64,000 bases of DNA from Propioniciclava coleopterorum (GTDB taxonomy: Bacteria; Actinomycetota; Actinomycetes; Propionibacteriales; Propionibacteriaceae). A model generated the notes under the pieces. That model saw nothing but the letters and a program-made list of their open reading frames with translations, made no database searches and was not told the DNA's origin. Both the position numbers and the translations under genes were made by a program. Positions 34,318 through 43,403 of this stretch are shown in pieces. Each line of letters begins with the position of its first letter. Within the stretch, counting starts at the first letter, position 1. Location: assembly GCF_011393335.1 (NCBI RefSeq), contig NZ_CP049865.1, forward strand, positions 3,366,722-3,430,721, in the 5' to 3' direction.

Positions 34318-34525
34318 GTTCTCCCCCTCGGCCCTGCCGATCGTCGGCGGGGACGCGGCACCCGCCGGTCGCGACGCCTCGGGCGCGCTCGCCCCGGTCG
34401 AAGCCGGGGCCCATGATCGGTGGGTTCGCTGCGATCCCCCATCGCCGATGCTAGGTCGAGCGGGGCCGCACACAAGGGGTTCACTAGGGGTGATCCGCCC
34501 ACGTGACCGCGGTACCGTGGCCCCT

Positions 34526-34573
34526 GTGCGTCCCGCCGAGCGGCGGGGCCCGAGCCGGAAGGTCCGCCCATGA
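34526..34573 (+). CDS. Possible 15-codon leaderless upstream ORF of hemerythrin gene
   Basis: A TACCGT -10-like box (34513-34518) is followed after exactly 7 nt by a GTG that opens a 15-codon, Arg-rich frame. Its TGA overlaps an ATG at 34570 (ATGA), which itself opens only eight codons before a stop. The hemerythrin GTG at 34589 has no ribosome site of its own, so reinitiation through these short frames, or lost bases joining them to the hemerythrin frame, are both possible. Confidence 0.3.
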   Translation: MRPAERRGPSRKVRP

Positions 34574-34588
34574 TCCCCACCTCGCGTC

Positions 34589-35050
34589 GTGGCTGAGCGC
34601 GACAGGCTGGTGGCCTGGAACCGCGAACTCCTCGACGCCCACGACCGGCTCCGGCGCGCGCTGCGGCTGGCTCGGGACTCCGACGACCCGCGCGACGCGG
34701 CCGCGGCCCGCTCCGACCTGCGCCTGCACTGTCTCGGGTTCTGCGCGGCGCTCGGCGGCCACCACGCTGCGGAGGACGCGGCGCTGTTCCCCGAGCTGGT
34801 CGCCCGGCGTCCCGACCTGGCCCCCACCATCGAACGGCTCGTGCAGGACCACGCGATGGTCGCCGGCCTGCTGGCCGACCTGGACGCCGCCCTCGCCTCC
34901 GACGCCGCGCCGGCTGCGCTGCGCGGCCACCTAGACGGGCTGGCCGCGATCATGGAGTCCCACTTCCGCTACGAGGAGCGCGAACTCCTCGGCATCCTGG
35001 CCACCCTCGACCTCGACGCCGACCCGCGCGCGGTGCTCGGCCCCTTGTGA
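34589..35050 (+). CDS. Hemerythrin-domain protein
   Basis: A 153-residue four-helix protein with hemerythrin HHE-type ligands: HDRLRRAL in helix 1, GHHAAEDAALFPEL in helix 2, QDHAMVAGLL in helix 3 and ESHFRYEERELLGIL in helix 4. These would hold a di-iron centre that binds oxygen or NO. The start codon is uncertain: GTG 34589 is taken because the ATG at 34570 is out of frame. The last third of the gene is duplicated at 38971-39095 as part of the repeat that flanks the defence island. Confidence 0.8.
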   Translation: MAERDRLVAWNRELLDAHDRLRRALRLARDSDDPRDAAAARSDLRLHCLGFCAALGGHHAAEDAALFPELVARRPDLAPTIERLVQDHAMVAGLLADLDAALASDAAPAALRGHLDGLAAIMESHFRYEERELLGILATLDLDADPRAVLGPL

Positions 35051-35072
35051 GGGACGCCGAAGAGAAACAGAA

Positions 35073-35104
35073 GAGGCACCCTCCGGTCTCCCGAAAAGTG
35101 CCTC
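35073..35104 (-). terminator. Displaced copy of the tRNA-Pro terminator hairpin
   Basis: GAGGCAC (35073-35079) pairs with GTGCCTC (35098-35104). On the minus strand the stem is followed by a T-rich TTCTGTTTCTC tract, as in a Rho-independent terminator. It lies downstream of the truncated tRNA fragment, so it may now stop transcripts leaving the helicase gene. Confidence 0.55.
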
Positions 35105-35122
35105 CGACAACGCCTCACAGCG

Positions 35123-35161
35123 TCGGGACGACAGGATTTGAACCTGCGACCCCTTGACCCC
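35123..35161 (-). pseudogene. tRNA-Pro 3'-half fragment (attachment-site remnant)
   Basis: 39 nt identical to positions 39168-39206 of the intact tRNA-Pro gene. They cover the anticodon GGG, the 3' side of the anticodon stem, the variable loop, the T arm and the 3' acceptor strand. The 5' half is missing. This is what remains of a tRNA after an element integrates at the anticodon loop and supplies its own replacement 3' half on the other side. Confidence 0.85.
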
Positions 35162-35283
35162 GGGCGCCCAAACTGCTTCTGCGCGCCCAGATTCCGCGTG
35201 ATTCCGGGCGTCAGTTCATGCAGAACACGTCTCCGGATGCATGGTTGCACGATTCTGTCCCCTTCTGGTCCCCGTGTGTAACC

Positions 35284-36906
35284 TCAGTTCGCGGCCAGAG
35301 CCGCGAGAGGAGCTACGGCGGCGTGGAACCTGTTGCCCACGAGCAGCACGACGATCTTGTGTCTGGCTCTGGAGAAGACCACGTAGAGGAGCCGACTTGT
35401 TGCGGGGAACGGTTCTGATTCGTAGCCCATGAAGTCTCCCTCCCGCAACACCACGACGGTCGCGTCGGCCTCGCGTCCCTTCGTCTGGTAGAGGTTCATT
35501 AGCTGAACCTCTCGCGGGCTCAGCGCCGAGTCTGTGAGCGCCGCGTAACTCGCCTCACGGGCTTCTGCACAGATCGCTGCGACCATCTGATGGTCATCGC
35601 GGGCGCTGCTCGTGCGTGCGGCTCGCGCGTACATCACCGAGAGCAGGGTGGCTGCTTGCTGCCAGGCACCCGACTTCTGCGGTAGCCCAAGCGCGTCGTG
35701 TGCCGTCGCCGCTACCTCGATTACCTCCCGAAGGGACCCGGCGTCGGAGAGTCGCTCTCGAAGAGCGTTCAAGCGAGCTTGCAGGGTCGTGGGACCGGAA
35801 CCGTTCATCACCTGGTATGCGATGGGGGGCGCCTTCTGCCCACGTTGCGCACTCGTCAGGAACACGGCTATCGCTTCGAGCACGATTTCCCAGGCGCCAT
35901 CGCCGATGTGGAACCCTGCCATCGCAGTCTGGGCGTCGAGGGCGGCGGCGAGCGCGTCACTAAGACCGGCCACTTCATGTTCGATCCCGTCGGCTTCAAG
36001 TGCATCGGAGAGAGCCGCGAGCATATCGTTGTGGTGCGTGAATACTGCCACGCCCAAGTCCTCCGCGGCTAGCTCGCTAACGACCCGTGCAACGTGACTG
36101 GTCTCATCGGAGAGTGGTATCCCGTCTCGGATGACCAGTCTCTCGCCCTGGATGGCCGCCGCGATGGCCTCTGAGTTGAACCGGCGTCCCCTGATGGCGT
36201 TGGCCACGGCCGGGATGATCCCGGAGGGGTCTCGGAAGGAGGTTTCTGGCAGCACGATGGTGTTCTCGGCCCCAGCGGCCGAGCAGGCTTCATCGATGCG
36301 CTCCACTCTGACACCATCTTCGGCGAGGAACGTGTAGATGCACTGGTTCGGGTCACCGAGCAGTATCACCCGGCTGTCGCGAGCGATCAGTTGAAGGAGC
36401 TCTTCCTGCGCATCGCCTGTGTCCTGAAACTCGTCGACAATTACGAGGCCCCATCGGGTACGCAGGTGTTCTGCGACAGCGGGTGTGACCTGGGCGATTT
36501 CGAGTGCGAGCGGAATGAGCCTGTTGTATCCGATCTCGTGCTCAGCCAAGCCGAGTTTCTCGCGCGCAGGGCTGACGAGAACGGCATCACCACGTCCGAC
36601 CAGATTCCCGAACCTCCGAACCACGGAGAACGCGAGCGAGTGGAACGTCATGATGTCCACCTGAGAGCCTCGGCGACCGAGGATATCATTTGCACGAGAG
36701 GCGATGCGTGCCACCGAGGAACGAGAGAACGAAAGGAACAGGACACGATCGTGGGGTGCGCTTCCTGCTACTCGCTCGAGATGGGCGTGAGCCGCGGCGA
36801 GCGCGCTTGTCGTCTTTCCGACACCCGCTCCGCCGAGCACGACAGCGAGTTCGGCCTGCGTAGCTACGACTCGCTCCTGCTCCGGGTTCTGCGGGACGAA
36901 AGTCAT
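35284..36906 (-). CDS. gajB: UvrD/PcrA-type superfamily 1 helicase, GajB-like
   Basis: A 540-residue SF1A helicase. The helicase motifs are in order: Walker A GGAGVGKTT (K31), IMTFHSLA (motif Ib region), DEFQD (158-162, Walker B), GDPNQCIY (184-191, motif III), a C-terminal TKGREADATVVVL and YVVFSRARHKIVVLL (motif VI). Length is near that of Gabija GajB (about 500). ATG 36906 overlaps the stop of the nuclease gene (ATGA, 36903-36906), so the two proteins are co-produced. In Gabija, GajB senses or processes DNA ends and stimulates GajA nicking; the same role is inferred here. Confidence 0.85.
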   Translation of the reverse strand: MTFVPQNPEQERVVATQAELAVVLGGAGVGKTTSALAAAHAHLERVAGSAPHDRVLFLSFSRSSVARIASRANDILGRRGSQVDIMTFHSLAFSVVRRFGNLVGRGDAVLVSPAREKLGLAEHEIGYNRLIPLALEIAQVTPAVAEHLRTRWGLVIVDEFQDTGDAQEELLQLIARDSRVILLGDPNQCIYTFLAEDGVRVERIDEACSAAGAENTIVLPETSFRDPSGIIPAVANAIRGRRFNSEAIAAAIQGERLVIRDGIPLSDETSHVARVVSELAAEDLGVAVFTHHNDMLAALSDALEADGIEHEVAGLSDALAAALDAQTAMAGFHIGDGAWEIVLEAIAVFLTSAQRGQKAPPIAYQVMNGSGPTTLQARLNALRERLSDAGSLREVIEVAATAHDALGLPQKSGAWQQAATLLSVMYARAARTSSARDDHQMVAAICAEAREASYAALTDSALSPREVQLMNLYQTKGREADATVVVLREGDFMGYESEPFPATSRLLYVVFSRARHKIVVLLVGNRFHAAVAPLAALAAN

Positions 36907-38624
36907 GACAGAGCGGGAATGTCGATGCGTCCGAGCGTGTCGCCGCAGACTGCTTCGATCGTGGACGCCGCTACTGGGGGCTGGCATGTCAGCGCGTGAG
37001 CCCAGGCCGCCCCTAACCCTTGCTTCTTGATCACTTTCGTCGTGATGAGGTGTTCCGCGATGTCGTCGTCACTGAGATCGTCCGGCAGGGCGGGCATGCC
37101 GAAATCCTCCAAGGTCGTGACCGTCTTGCGGAGCTGATCTCCGGGTACACCGCGAATGAGCGCCGCCTCCACGGCGGTACGCGTAGGAAGCACGACGAGT
37201 TGTTCGACCACTCCTGCAAGGACTCCGACTGCTGGGTCTTCGTGTCCTGGCTTGTCGTTGTCAACGACCGCTCGGACGTGGAATCCGAGCTCAAGGGCGA
37301 TCGCGGCGATAGCAGGGAGCCGGGTGACTCCTCCGTCTGACCCTGGCGGGGCGACCAGGCGAATGCCGTTGGCAGGAAGGCTGAAGCGCTGGTTGTTCGT
37401 CTTGCGGAAGAGCCGCGACGCGAGCGCCCCGTACCCCTCGACATCGAGCGGTCCCTCCACGAGGACGACGGTTCTCGCGCTCAGCGCTGCGAAAAGCTGC
37501 TCCAGGATGAGCCTCCGGTTGACTCGGCCCGTCTTGTCCGTGACCGCAGAGAGCCGGTGCTGTCGCCTTTCGCCGTGGCTGACCGTGAGCCGAACCAGCT
37601 CACCGGGATCGAATGCTCGTACTACCTCAGGACGGCGCGTTGTAAGGATCGCTTGCCCTGCGGTTACGTGGATGAGCCGCGCCATGTGTTCAGAAGACGA
37701 TGCGTCGAGGCGATCCCCGAAGTCATCGCCAATGATGACGACGCCTGATTGTGCATCTCGCGCGGCTGCGATTGCTTCAGCGGCCGAGAGTACACTTTCA
37801 ACAGTCGACCCCTGGGAACGGACGGGAAGGACTCCGGCCGCACCCATCGAGATCGCCGGTTGAAGCGCTCTGAGGAGGGCAGCCATTGAGCCGTCGTCCG
37901 CCAGGAAAGTTATGTCGGCGGCGTCATTGATACCGAAGAGAGTGTGCGGTCCAGAATCAATGACCTTATCCAGAACGCAGGTGACCACCTCAGTCCTAGA
38001 GAACGACTCGGTTGCAGCATGGACAGCCGAATCCAGATTGGCGAGGGCACTGTCCAGGCCACCAGGGTCGCCGTCGGCGAGGTGTGCTCTCAGGACTCCC
38101 TCTGCCCGCAACTGGAGTGCCGGTGCACTGTCAACGAACTGGACAGGCAGGGCCTCACGCTCGATCCGGCTCGCTCTCCTATACACCCCGGCAGCGGGAT
38201 CACTTCGCGCCGGGTAATCAACCCAGTGCTCGCCGATGTCTGTATCGAGATCATATCGTGCGCGATAGCACAGACGTACGCCCAGAACCGCGTCGCCCGC
38301 ATTGCTTGGCGTGGCGATCTCCCCGGTCTCTTGGTCGAATGTCTCCAGATTCTCGCTGAGGAGAGTCTCGAGGTCCTTCCCGAGGTCGAGGAGAGTCACT
38401 TCTACCTCCGTCAGGGACCCTCCGTCGCCGTCGGCAGGTCGGTAGACATCGAGCGGATTCACGCGGGAACGTGTGCTGCGGGCGTCGAGGACCCGACGCA
38501 AGGCCTCGACGATGTCAGTGCGGCCCGCCTGTGGCTCACCTGCGAGCACCATGTTCTCTGGCACGACGAGCACTACATGGCGATAGCCCCGAAACCGTCC
38601 GATACGGATCCGCGCGACCCTCAT
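36903..38624 (-). CDS. gajA: OLD-family endonuclease (ATPase + TOPRIM), GajA-like
   Basis: A 573-residue protein matching GajA in length and layout. An SMC-like N-terminal ATPase domain (MRVARIRIGRFRGYRHVVL) is interrupted by a helical region and followed by a TOPRIM nuclease domain with E390 in VVLVEGPLDVEGY and D455/D457 in AVVDNDKPGHEDP. The Walker A position reads GEPQAGRT (29-36), with Arg in place of the usual Lys, and the Walker B region is an atypical VVIIGDD (295-301), so ATP may be bound without turnover, or not at all. ATG 38624 is set by AAGGAG 5 nt upstream. Alternative: another class 2 OLD nuclease outside Gabija. Confidence 0.85.
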   Translation of the reverse strand: MRVARIRIGRFRGYRHVVLVVPENMVLAGEPQAGRTDIVEALRRVLDARSTRSRVNPLDVYRPADGDGGSLTEVEVTLLDLGKDLETLLSENLETFDQETGEIATPSNAGDAVLGVRLCYRARYDLDTDIGEHWVDYPARSDPAAGVYRRASRIEREALPVQFVDSAPALQLRAEGVLRAHLADGDPGGLDSALANLDSAVHAATESFSRTEVVTCVLDKVIDSGPHTLFGINDAADITFLADDGSMAALLRALQPAISMGAAGVLPVRSQGSTVESVLSAAEAIAAARDAQSGVVIIGDDFGDRLDASSSEHMARLIHVTAGQAILTTRRPEVVRAFDPGELVRLTVSHGERRQHRLSAVTDKTGRVNRRLILEQLFAALSARTVVLVEGPLDVEGYGALASRLFRKTNNQRFSLPANGIRLVAPPGSDGGVTRLPAIAAIALELGFHVRAVVDNDKPGHEDPAVGVLAGVVEQLVVLPTRTAVEAALIRGVPGDQLRKTVTTLEDFGMPALPDDLSDDDIAEHLITTKVIKKQGLGAAWAHALTCQPPVAASTIEAVCGDTLGRIDIPALS

Positions 38625-38887
38625 TGCTACTCCTTGCATACCCTGCGATGCAGGCTAACCGTCCGGCTCGCAACGGCACGGTAAGCGTGAATCGGTGGAC
38701 GTCTACCTGCCAGGACTGGCGGCTCCCGGGTCCCAGTGTCCCATGGACTTGGTACTACCAGTGCGGCGACGTAGTTTGACGATCCCATGACCACACGCGA
38801 CTACAGGTCGTTAGCAGGCGTCCGAAGTGCGCTCGTGTGTCGAGGACTTCGATTGATGCGCCTCGACGTGTGTCAGCCTGATCATCG

Positions 38888-38970
38888 TGCCCACGATCGA
38901 CACCGCAACTTGGCGCCGGACCCTGACGCGCGCGCCCGCCGTCTTGAGCCCGGCGGTGACGGACTCGAAG
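38888..38970 (-). pseudogene. Remnant of an NmrA-like gene at the island's right end
   Basis: 83 bp aligning with 34023-34105 of the intact NmrA-like gene at 15 mismatches (about 82% identity by hand). The translated remnant FESVTAGLKTAGARVRVRRQ corresponds to FEAVTAALMGAGARVGVRHH. The fragment joins directly to the hemerythrin remnant at 38970/38971, deleting what should lie between. The divergence shows that it came from a related locus rather than from recent copying of the local gene. Upstream, 38640-38887 holds no recognisable gene. Confidence 0.75.
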
Positions 38971-39095
38971 CGGCCACCCTGGACGGGCTGGCCGCGATCA
39001 TGGAGTCCCACTTCCGCTACGAGGAGCGCGAACTCCTCGGCATCCTGGCGACCCTCGACCTCGACGCCGACCCGCGCGGTGCTCGGCCCTTGTGA
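38971..39095 (+). pseudogene. Remnant of a hemerythrin gene 3' end
   Basis: Codes for LDGLAAIMESHFRYEERELL and on to a stop at 39093-39095, almost identical to the end of the gene at 34589-35050. It lacks the first three helices and therefore cannot fold as a di-iron protein. A 2-nt and a 1-nt deletion near the end change the last residues to DPRGARPL. It is part of the right repeat. Confidence 0.8.
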
Positions 39096-39117
39096 GGGAC
39101 GCCGAGGAGAAACAGAA

Positions 39118-39149
39118 GAGGCACCCTCCGGTCTCCCGAAAAGTGCCTC
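39118..39149 (-). terminator. Rho-independent terminator of tRNA-Pro
   Basis: GAGGCAC (39118-39124) and GTGCCTC (39143-39149) form a 7-bp stem. Read on the minus strand it is followed by TTCTGTTTCTC. It lies 18 bp after the tRNA-Pro 3' end. Confidence 0.6.
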
Positions 39150-39167
39150 CGACAACGCCTCACAGCG

Positions 39168-39241
<74 letters not shown>

Positions 39242-39352
39242 ATGGTGGTTCATCGCTGAGTGCCACCGAGGGACCAAGATACACGTATCGGGGTGTGGTT
39301 GTCGCATCGACACCGACCGCGGACGCCCCGTGCGCGTGCCACCATGGTGGGC

Positions 39353-40042
39353 ATGGCGCACCATCACCACGATCACAACGGCGGACGCGGCGGGCACGGC
39401 CACGACCACCCGCACAACGGCGTCGATCCGGCCGACTTCTTCGACGAGCGGGCCCGCGACTGGGACACCCCGGAGAAGGTCGCCTCCACGCACGCGATCG
39501 CCGAGGCGATCATCGCCGCGGTCCCCCTCGACGCGTCCTGGGACGCCCTGGAGATCGGCTGCGGCACCGGCCTGCTGTCACTGGAACTCGGGCCGCGGCT
39601 GCGCCACGTGCTGCTCACCGACGTCTCCGCCGGGATGCTGGAGGTCGCCCGCGAGCGGGCCGCGGCGGACCCGGCGCGCTACGCCGTCGAGCGGCGCGAC
39701 CTGAGCGCCGCTCCCCTGGCCCGCCCGGTCGACCTGATCTTCGCGTCCATGGTGCTGCACCACGTCGCCGACCTGGATGTCCTCCTGACCAGCCTGCGCG
39801 CCTCGCTGCGGCCCGGCGGGTGGATCGCCCTGGCCGACCTGGACGCCGACCCGCAGAACACCTACCACGCCGACGACTTCGCCGGGCACCACGGGATCGA
39901 CCGCGACGACCTGCAGGCTCAGCTGCGCGGCCTCGGGTTCGTCGACGTCGCCGCCCGCACCGCCACCACGATCACCAAGGCCAAGGACGGCGAGGACTTC
40001 GACCACGACGTGTTCCTGATCAGCGGGCGCCTTCCGGGCTGA
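39353..40042 (+). CDS. Class I SAM-dependent methyltransferase with His-rich N-terminus
   Basis: A 229-residue methyltransferase. The SAM motif is ALEIGCGTGLLSLELG (near residue 63), followed by LLTDVSAGMLEVAR, and the post-motif LIFASMVLHHVADL is typical of small-molecule or ubiquinone/menaquinone-type enzymes. The first 22 residues are unusually rich in His and Gly (MAHHHHDHNGGRGGHGHDHP), a likely metal-binding tail. ATG 39353 is preceded by a weak GGTGGG; an ATG at 39344 is an alternative. The substrate is unknown. The end overlaps the convergent EamA gene. Confidence 0.82.
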   Translation: MAHHHHDHNGGRGGHGHDHPHNGVDPADFFDERARDWDTPEKVASTHAIAEAIIAAVPLDASWDALEIGCGTGLLSLELGPRLRHVLLTDVSAGMLEVARERAAADPARYAVERRDLSAAPLARPVDLIFASMVLHHVADLDVLLTSLRASLRPGGWIALADLDADPQNTYHADDFAGHHGIDRDDLQAQLRGLGFVDVAARTATTITKAKDGEDFDHDVFLISGRLPG

Positions 40043-40978
40043 CATCCAGGTTCGCCAGCGCGTCCCGCTGGCTGCCGGACTGCACCGCGGCCACGCCGAG
40101 CAGCAGCACGAGCCCGCCGCCGAGCTGCACCCACCCGGGCAGTTCCCCCAGCAGCAGCCACGCCCACGCGACGGCGAAGACGACCTCGGTCAGCCCCACG
40201 AAGCCCGCGACGGTCGCCCCCAGCGCCCGCGCCGCGATGAAGCCGATCACGTAGGCGGTCACCGCGGCGACCACCACCAGTTCGGCCAGCGGGACCCACC
40301 AGGGCAGCGAGACCCCGAACAGCGGCACGTCGGCGAAGCTCACCGTCAGTGGCACCAGCCCCACCAGCCCCAGGAGCAGCAGGCCGACCGCCCCCACGCC
40401 CAGGCCGGACGCGACGAACGCGACAGGCGGGATGCCGGGCGTGCCGGCCGACGTGATGAAGTAGACGGCCATCCCCAGCGAGGCCAGCGCCGCCCAGGCC
40501 AGCCCGCGCGGGTCGACGTCGGCCAGGTCGCCGGGGTTCAGCACCACCGCGAGGCCGGCGATCGCCACCACCATGCCGAGCAGCGTCAGGCCGCCCGGAC
40601 GCCGCCGCGTCCGCAGCCACACCCACAGCACGACGAGCACGACCCCCAAGTACTCGATCAGCAGCGCCAGCCCGATGTCGATGTACTGGATCGCGTAGAA
40701 GTACGCCGCCTGGACGGTGAGGCCCCCGAAGATCCCGTACATCAGGATCGGCTTCCAACGCTCCCGCAGGACGCCGCGGCGGCCCCGCAGCGCGAGCGCG
40801 GCCGGGATGGCCAGCAGCAGCGCGGCGGCCCCCAGGCGCACCGCCACGGCGGCGGCCGGCGACCAGCCCGAGGCGAGCAGCGGTTTGGCGAACGCCCCGA
40901 GGTCCCGAACGCCGCGGCGGAGATCAGAGCGGCGCCGAGGCCCGCGCCGAGCCGCCCCGAGGCGCCCCGCGCCGTCAC
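40020..40978 (-). pseudogene. EamA/DMT-superfamily transporter, frameshifted as sequenced
   Basis: Ten-helix drug/metabolite transporter. The N-terminal 28 codons (GTG start, to AALISAAAFGTSG) are in one frame and the rest, from FAKPLLASGWSPAAAVAVRL onward, in another. One added base in the C4 run at 40895-40898 restores 319 residues. Two EamA domains can be seen (ending near WLLLGELPGWVQLGG). The GTG at 40978 overlaps the stop of the D-threonine-aldolase-type gene (GTGA), suggesting that the transporter serves the same metabolite, perhaps a D-amino acid or its product. Confidence 0.82.
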
Positions 40979-42027
40979 GCGTTCATGCCGCGCGCGGCGA
41001 CGCCCCACGTGCCGACCAGCGCGCCGTCGTCGAAGACGGCGTACTCGTCGACGAGGTTGACCGCGTTGCAGGCATGGTTGGGCACCACCCGCACGATCGA
41101 CCCCAGGGGCGGCAGATCCGCCCCGCCCAGGTCGGCGACCGCGTGGTGCTCCGACAGGATGACCAGCCGCGCGTCGGGGTGGTCGAGCAGCCGCCCGAAC
41201 CCGGACGCCCACGGCGCGCGGTCGGCGCCCAGAACCTTGGAGCCGGCGTCGAGCACGAGGCGTCCGCCGGCGTGGCTGACGACGGTGGCGTGGCAGGTCA
41301 GCGCGATCTGCTCGGGGGTGCAGGCGCCGAGTTCCCACTGCTGGGCGTCGTTGAACACGTACACCCCCGGACGCGACTCGTTGAGGCCCTCGCCGGTCGC
41401 GGCGAGGCTCGGCGTGGAGCCCCCGCTGATGACGCGCGGCGCGACCCCGGCGGCGGTCAGGGCGTCGGCGGCGGTGCGCAGCGCCCGCGCCTCGTCGGCG
41501 GCCGCGGCCTCGCGACCGTCCGGGGCGTAGCTGTGGCCGGGGAAGGTGAAGACGCCCACGACGTCGAGCCCCGCGGCGACCGCGGCGGCGACGACCTCAC
41601 CGGCGCGCTCCGGGGCGACCCCCGAGCGGTGATGGCCCGAATCGACCTCCAGCATCCCCGTCACCCCCAGCCCCACCAGGCGGGCGGCGGCCTCGACCGA
41701 GTCGAAGCCGACCCGCACGTCCGCCTCGACGGCGAGCCGCCGCAGCCGTTCGCGCCGGGCGTCGTCCAGCCACAGCGGGTAGGCGATGAGGAGGTCGTCG
41801 AACCCCGACTGGGCGAAGACCTCGGCCTCGCCCAGCGTCGCCACGGTGAGCCCCTGCGCGCCGGCGTCCACCTGGCGGTGGGCGATCTCGGGGCTCTTGT
41901 GCGTCTTCACGTGCGGGCGCAGCGCCAGGCCGCGCTCGTCGGCCCAGGCGGCGACTCGCTCGATGTTCGCCTCGAGGACGGGAAGATCGATCGCCAGGAA
42001 GGGCGTGCTGGGCAACTGCTGGGCCAT
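40975..42027 (-). CDS. D-threonine aldolase / D-serine dehydratase-like PLP enzyme
   Basis: A 350-residue fold-type III PLP enzyme (alanine-racemase N-domain plus D-ser dehydratase-like C-domain). The PLP-lysine motif RPHVKTHKSPE lies at residues 37-47. The C-terminal metal-site signature PNHACNAVNLVDEY, together with the HHAVAD stretch, is typical of this class. It would cleave or dehydrate D-beta-hydroxy-amino acids. The ATG lies 6 nt after TAGGTT (42034-42039), a leaderless arrangement. Aldolase versus dehydratase cannot be decided from sequence alone. Confidence 0.87.
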   Translation of the reverse strand: MAQQLPSTPFLAIDLPVLEANIERVAAWADERGLALRPHVKTHKSPEIAHRQVDAGAQGLTVATLGEAEVFAQSGFDDLLIAYPLWLDDARRERLRRLAVEADVRVGFDSVEAAARLVGLGVTGMLEVDSGHHRSGVAPERAGEVVAAAVAAGLDVVGVFTFPGHSYAPDGREAAAADEARALRTAADALTAAGVAPRVISGGSTPSLAATGEGLNESRPGVYVFNDAQQWELGACTPEQIALTCHATVVSHAGGRLVLDAGSKVLGADRAPWASGFGRLLDHPDARLVILSEHHAVADLGGADLPPLGSIVRVVPNHACNAVNLVDEYAVFDDGALVGTWGVAARGMNA

Positions 42028-42080
42028 GGCCGCAACCTATCCCAGCGGCGGGGTCCTCGCCGCCGCCGCCCAGCGACGCC

Positions 42081-43403
42081 TCAGCGCTTGGCGCGCTTCT
42101 GGCGCGCCCGCACCTCGACGTGGATCGGCGTCCCGACGAAGCCGAACTCCTCGCGCAGCCGCCGCTCCACGAACCGGACGTACTGCGGGTCGAGCGGGCC
42201 CGATGTGAACAGGGCGAACGTGGGCGGGCAGTTCTGCGCCTGGGTGCCGAACAGGATGCGGGCCTGCTTGCCGCTGCGCACCGGGTGCGGGTGCGCCGCG
42301 GTGATCCGGCCCAGGAAGGCGTTGAGCTGGCCGGTGGAGACGCGGGTCTCCCAGCCCTCCAGCGCGGCGTCGATCGCCTTGCGCAGCCGGTCGACGTTGC
42401 GGCCCGTCAGCGCCGAGATGTTGACGTGCGGGGCCCACGCGAACGCCTGGACGTCGCGCTCCACCTCGCGCTCGAGGTAGCGGCGGCGCTCGTCGTCGGT
42501 GAGGTCCCACTTGTTGTAGGCCACCACCAGCGCCTTGCCGGCCTCCTCGACCATGGTGAGCAGCTTGAGGTCCTGGTCGGTGATCGACTCGGACGCGTCG
42601 ATCACGACGATGCAGACCTGCGCGCGTTCGATGGCCTGCTGGGTGCGCAGCGACGCATAGTACTCGTGGCCGGACGCCTCCTTCACGCGGCGGCGGATGC
42701 CGGCGGTGTCGATGAAGCGGTACACCTCGCCGTCGAGCTCGACCAGCTCATCGACCGGGTCGACCGTGGTGCCGGCCAGGTCGCTGACGACCGCCCGCTG
42801 CCGCCCGGTGATCTTGTTCAGCAGCGAGCTCTTGCCGACGTTCGGCTTGCCGATGATGGCCACGCGGGTCGGCCCGCCGATCTCCTCCTCGGGCTCCCGC
42901 GGGGCCTCGGGCAGCGCCTCGAGGATCGCGTCCAGCAGGTCGCCCGAACCACGGCCGTGCAGCGCGGAGACCGCGAACGGCTCCCCCAGCCCGAGGTTCC
43001 ACATCCCGGCGGCCTCCGGCTCCAGCCGTTGGTCGTCGACCTTGTTGGCGGCCAGCACGACGGGCTTGCCGCTGCGGCGCAGCACCTTGACGACGGCCTC
43101 GTCCTCGTCGGTGGTGCCCACGGTGGCGTCCACGACGAACAGCACGGCGTCGGCCGCGCCGATCGCCAGCTCGGCCTGCTCGGCGATCTGGGCGGCCATC
43201 CCCTTGGCGTCGGAGACCCAGCCGCCGGTGTCGACGACGACGAACTCGCGGCCGTTCCAGCTCGCGTCGTAGCTCACGCGGTCGCGGGTCACGCCGGGCA
43301 GGTCCTGCACGACGGCCTCGCGGCGCCCGAGGATCCGGTTGACGAGCTGGGACTTGCCCACGTTGGGCCGGCCGACGACGGCCAGGACGGGTTTGGCGTT
43401 CAC
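42081..43403 (-). CDS. der: Ribosome biogenesis GTPase Der (EngA)
   Basis: Assembles the 50S subunit. The 440-residue protein has the defining tandem G domains, with G1 motifs [10 protein letters not shown] near residue 12 and [11 protein letters not shown] near residue 187, DTGG and DTAGIRRR as G3 motifs, NKVD and NKWDLTDDE as G4 motifs, and a C-terminal KH-like domain ending in a basic RARQKRAKR tail. The GTG start overlaps the cmk stop (GTGA, 43400-43403). The cmk-der pairing is common in bacteria. Confidence 0.97.
   Translation of the reverse strand: MNAKPVLAVVGRPNVGKSQLVNRILGRREAVVQDLPGVTRDRVSYDASWNGREFVVVDTGGWVSDAKGMAAQIAEQAELAIGAADAVLFVVDATVGTTDEDEAVVKVLRRSGKPVVLAANKVDDQRLEPEAAGMWNLGLGEPFAVSALHGRGSGDLLDAILEALPEAPREPEEEIGGPTRVAIIGKPNVGKSSLLNKITGRQRAVVSDLAGTTVDPVDELVELDGEVYRFIDTAGIRRRVKEASGHEYYASLRTQQAIERAQVCIVVIDASESITDQDLKLLTMVEEAGKALVVAYNKWDLTDDERRRYLEREVERDVQAFAWAPHVNISALTGRNVDRLRKAIDAALEGWETRVSTGQLNAFLGRITAAHPHPVRSGKQARILFGTQAQNCPPTFALFTSGPLDPQYVRFVERRLREEFGFVGTPIHVEVRARQKRAKR

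Larger units (their letters stand above)
34924..35161. repeat. Left direct repeat flanking the tRNA-Pro island
   Basis: A 238-bp segment made of the hemerythrin gene tail, a terminator-like hairpin and the 3' half of a tRNA-Pro. It matches 38971-39206 in the same orientation with three substitutions and three short indels, about 97% identity by hand alignment. Sequence similarity stops abruptly at 35161, within the anticodon region of the tRNA. This is the copy attached to the intact hemerythrin gene. Confidence 0.85.

Noticed and set aside
38787-39095. A 102-codon plus-strand gene upstream of the tRNA
   Set aside because: Its first half is unrelated sequence plus the antisense of the nmrA remnant, and its second half is the hemerythrin tail. 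It is a chance fusion of remnants.
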